In this document: piece after piece, positions 5,393 to 5,521 of the stretch | How the letters are laid out: each line of letters begins with the position of its first letter | How positions within the stretch are numbered: position 1 is the first letter of the stretch | DNA from: Planctomycetota bacterium | GTDB lineage: Bacteria > Planctomycetota > UBA1135 > GCA-002686595 | Assembly (NCBI GenBank): GCA_022447405.1 | Contig: JAKVCE010000167.1 | Span: 1 to 5,521, forward strand | Direction of reading: 5' to 3' | Length of the DNA stretch: 5,521 nt | Notes under the pieces: model-generated | Database searches by the model: none | Told to the model about the DNA's origin: nothing | Seen by the model: the letters and a program-made list of their open reading frames with translations, nothing else | Position numbers and translations under genes: made by a program

Positions 5393-5521
5393 GGTGTCCC
5401 AGGATCCTACGCGAGCGGCGGTCGCTGCCCTAACCCCCTTTGGATTCTCGGAGGCTCAGAGAGAGGGCGCGCCCCTCCGCAGGTGTGCGCTCCATCCGCG
5501 TCCCGGACAGCCCCATGAGCG

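Noticed and set aside
4745..5518. A plus-strand open frame covering the hypothetical gene
   Set aside because: It is antisense to the CCHC protein, has no recognisable motif and begins within the terminator-like repeat without a ribosome site.
5430..5521. Possible end of another minus-strand gene (open frame from the window edge to TAG at 5432-5430) or a plus-strand start at ATG 5515
   Set aside because: Fewer than 31 codons are visible, without any recognisable motif or ribosome site; this 129-base end segment (5393-5521) also has the palindrome GGGCGCGCCC at 5465-5474 but nothing that can be called.
1..5521. CRISPR arrays, transposons, tRNA or rRNA genes, prophage or defence genes
   Set aside because: I saw no spaced long repeats, transposase motifs, tRNA-like cloverleaf or rRNA segments; the window is housekeeping dcw sequence.

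Overview
This window is the promoter-proximal end of a division and cell wall (dcw) cluster, read entirely on the minus strand, preceded by one separate hypothetical gene. From high to low coordinates (the direction of transcription) the order is: a zinc-finger-like hypothetical protein (5392-4817), a 427-base intergenic region carrying the cluster's probable promoter and a MraZ-type operator, then mraZ, rsmH, a short ftsL-like gene, a large ftsI-type transpeptidase and the first 56 codons of murE, which runs off the window at base 1. This is the classical order mraZ-rsmH-ftsL-ftsI-murE.

The DNA is GC-rich, and mraZ, a short FtsL and a class B penicillin-binding protein with a single N-terminal anchor fit a diderm bacterium. 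The divergence of FtsL and FtsI from proteobacterial models suggests a Myxococcota/Bradymonadota-like or other deltaproteobacterial-type lineage. That placement is inference; no rRNA or other marker is present.

The genes are tightly packed. mraZ and rsmH are 18 bases apart, rsmH and ftsL share a GTGA overlap, ftsL and ftsI overlap by 11 bases, and ftsI and murE share a TGATG overlap. One transcript and translational coupling are therefore likely. MraZ is a DNA-binding regulator expected to act on the repeats just upstream. RsmH methylates 16S rRNA. FtsL and FtsI belong to the septal peptidoglycan machine, and MurE makes a cytoplasmic peptidoglycan precursor.

I see no new multi-gene system here. 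The parts that differ from textbook dcw genes are: a three-unit, 10-base-period GTGG array overlapping a plausible promoter; an eight-G tract at the end of ftsL where loss of one G would fuse FtsL in frame to FtsI; an 845-residue FtsI with an apparently duplicated pedestal subdomain and a cysteine-rich insert directly after the KTG motif; a shortened, atypical FtsL; and an unrecognised CCHC protein upstream.
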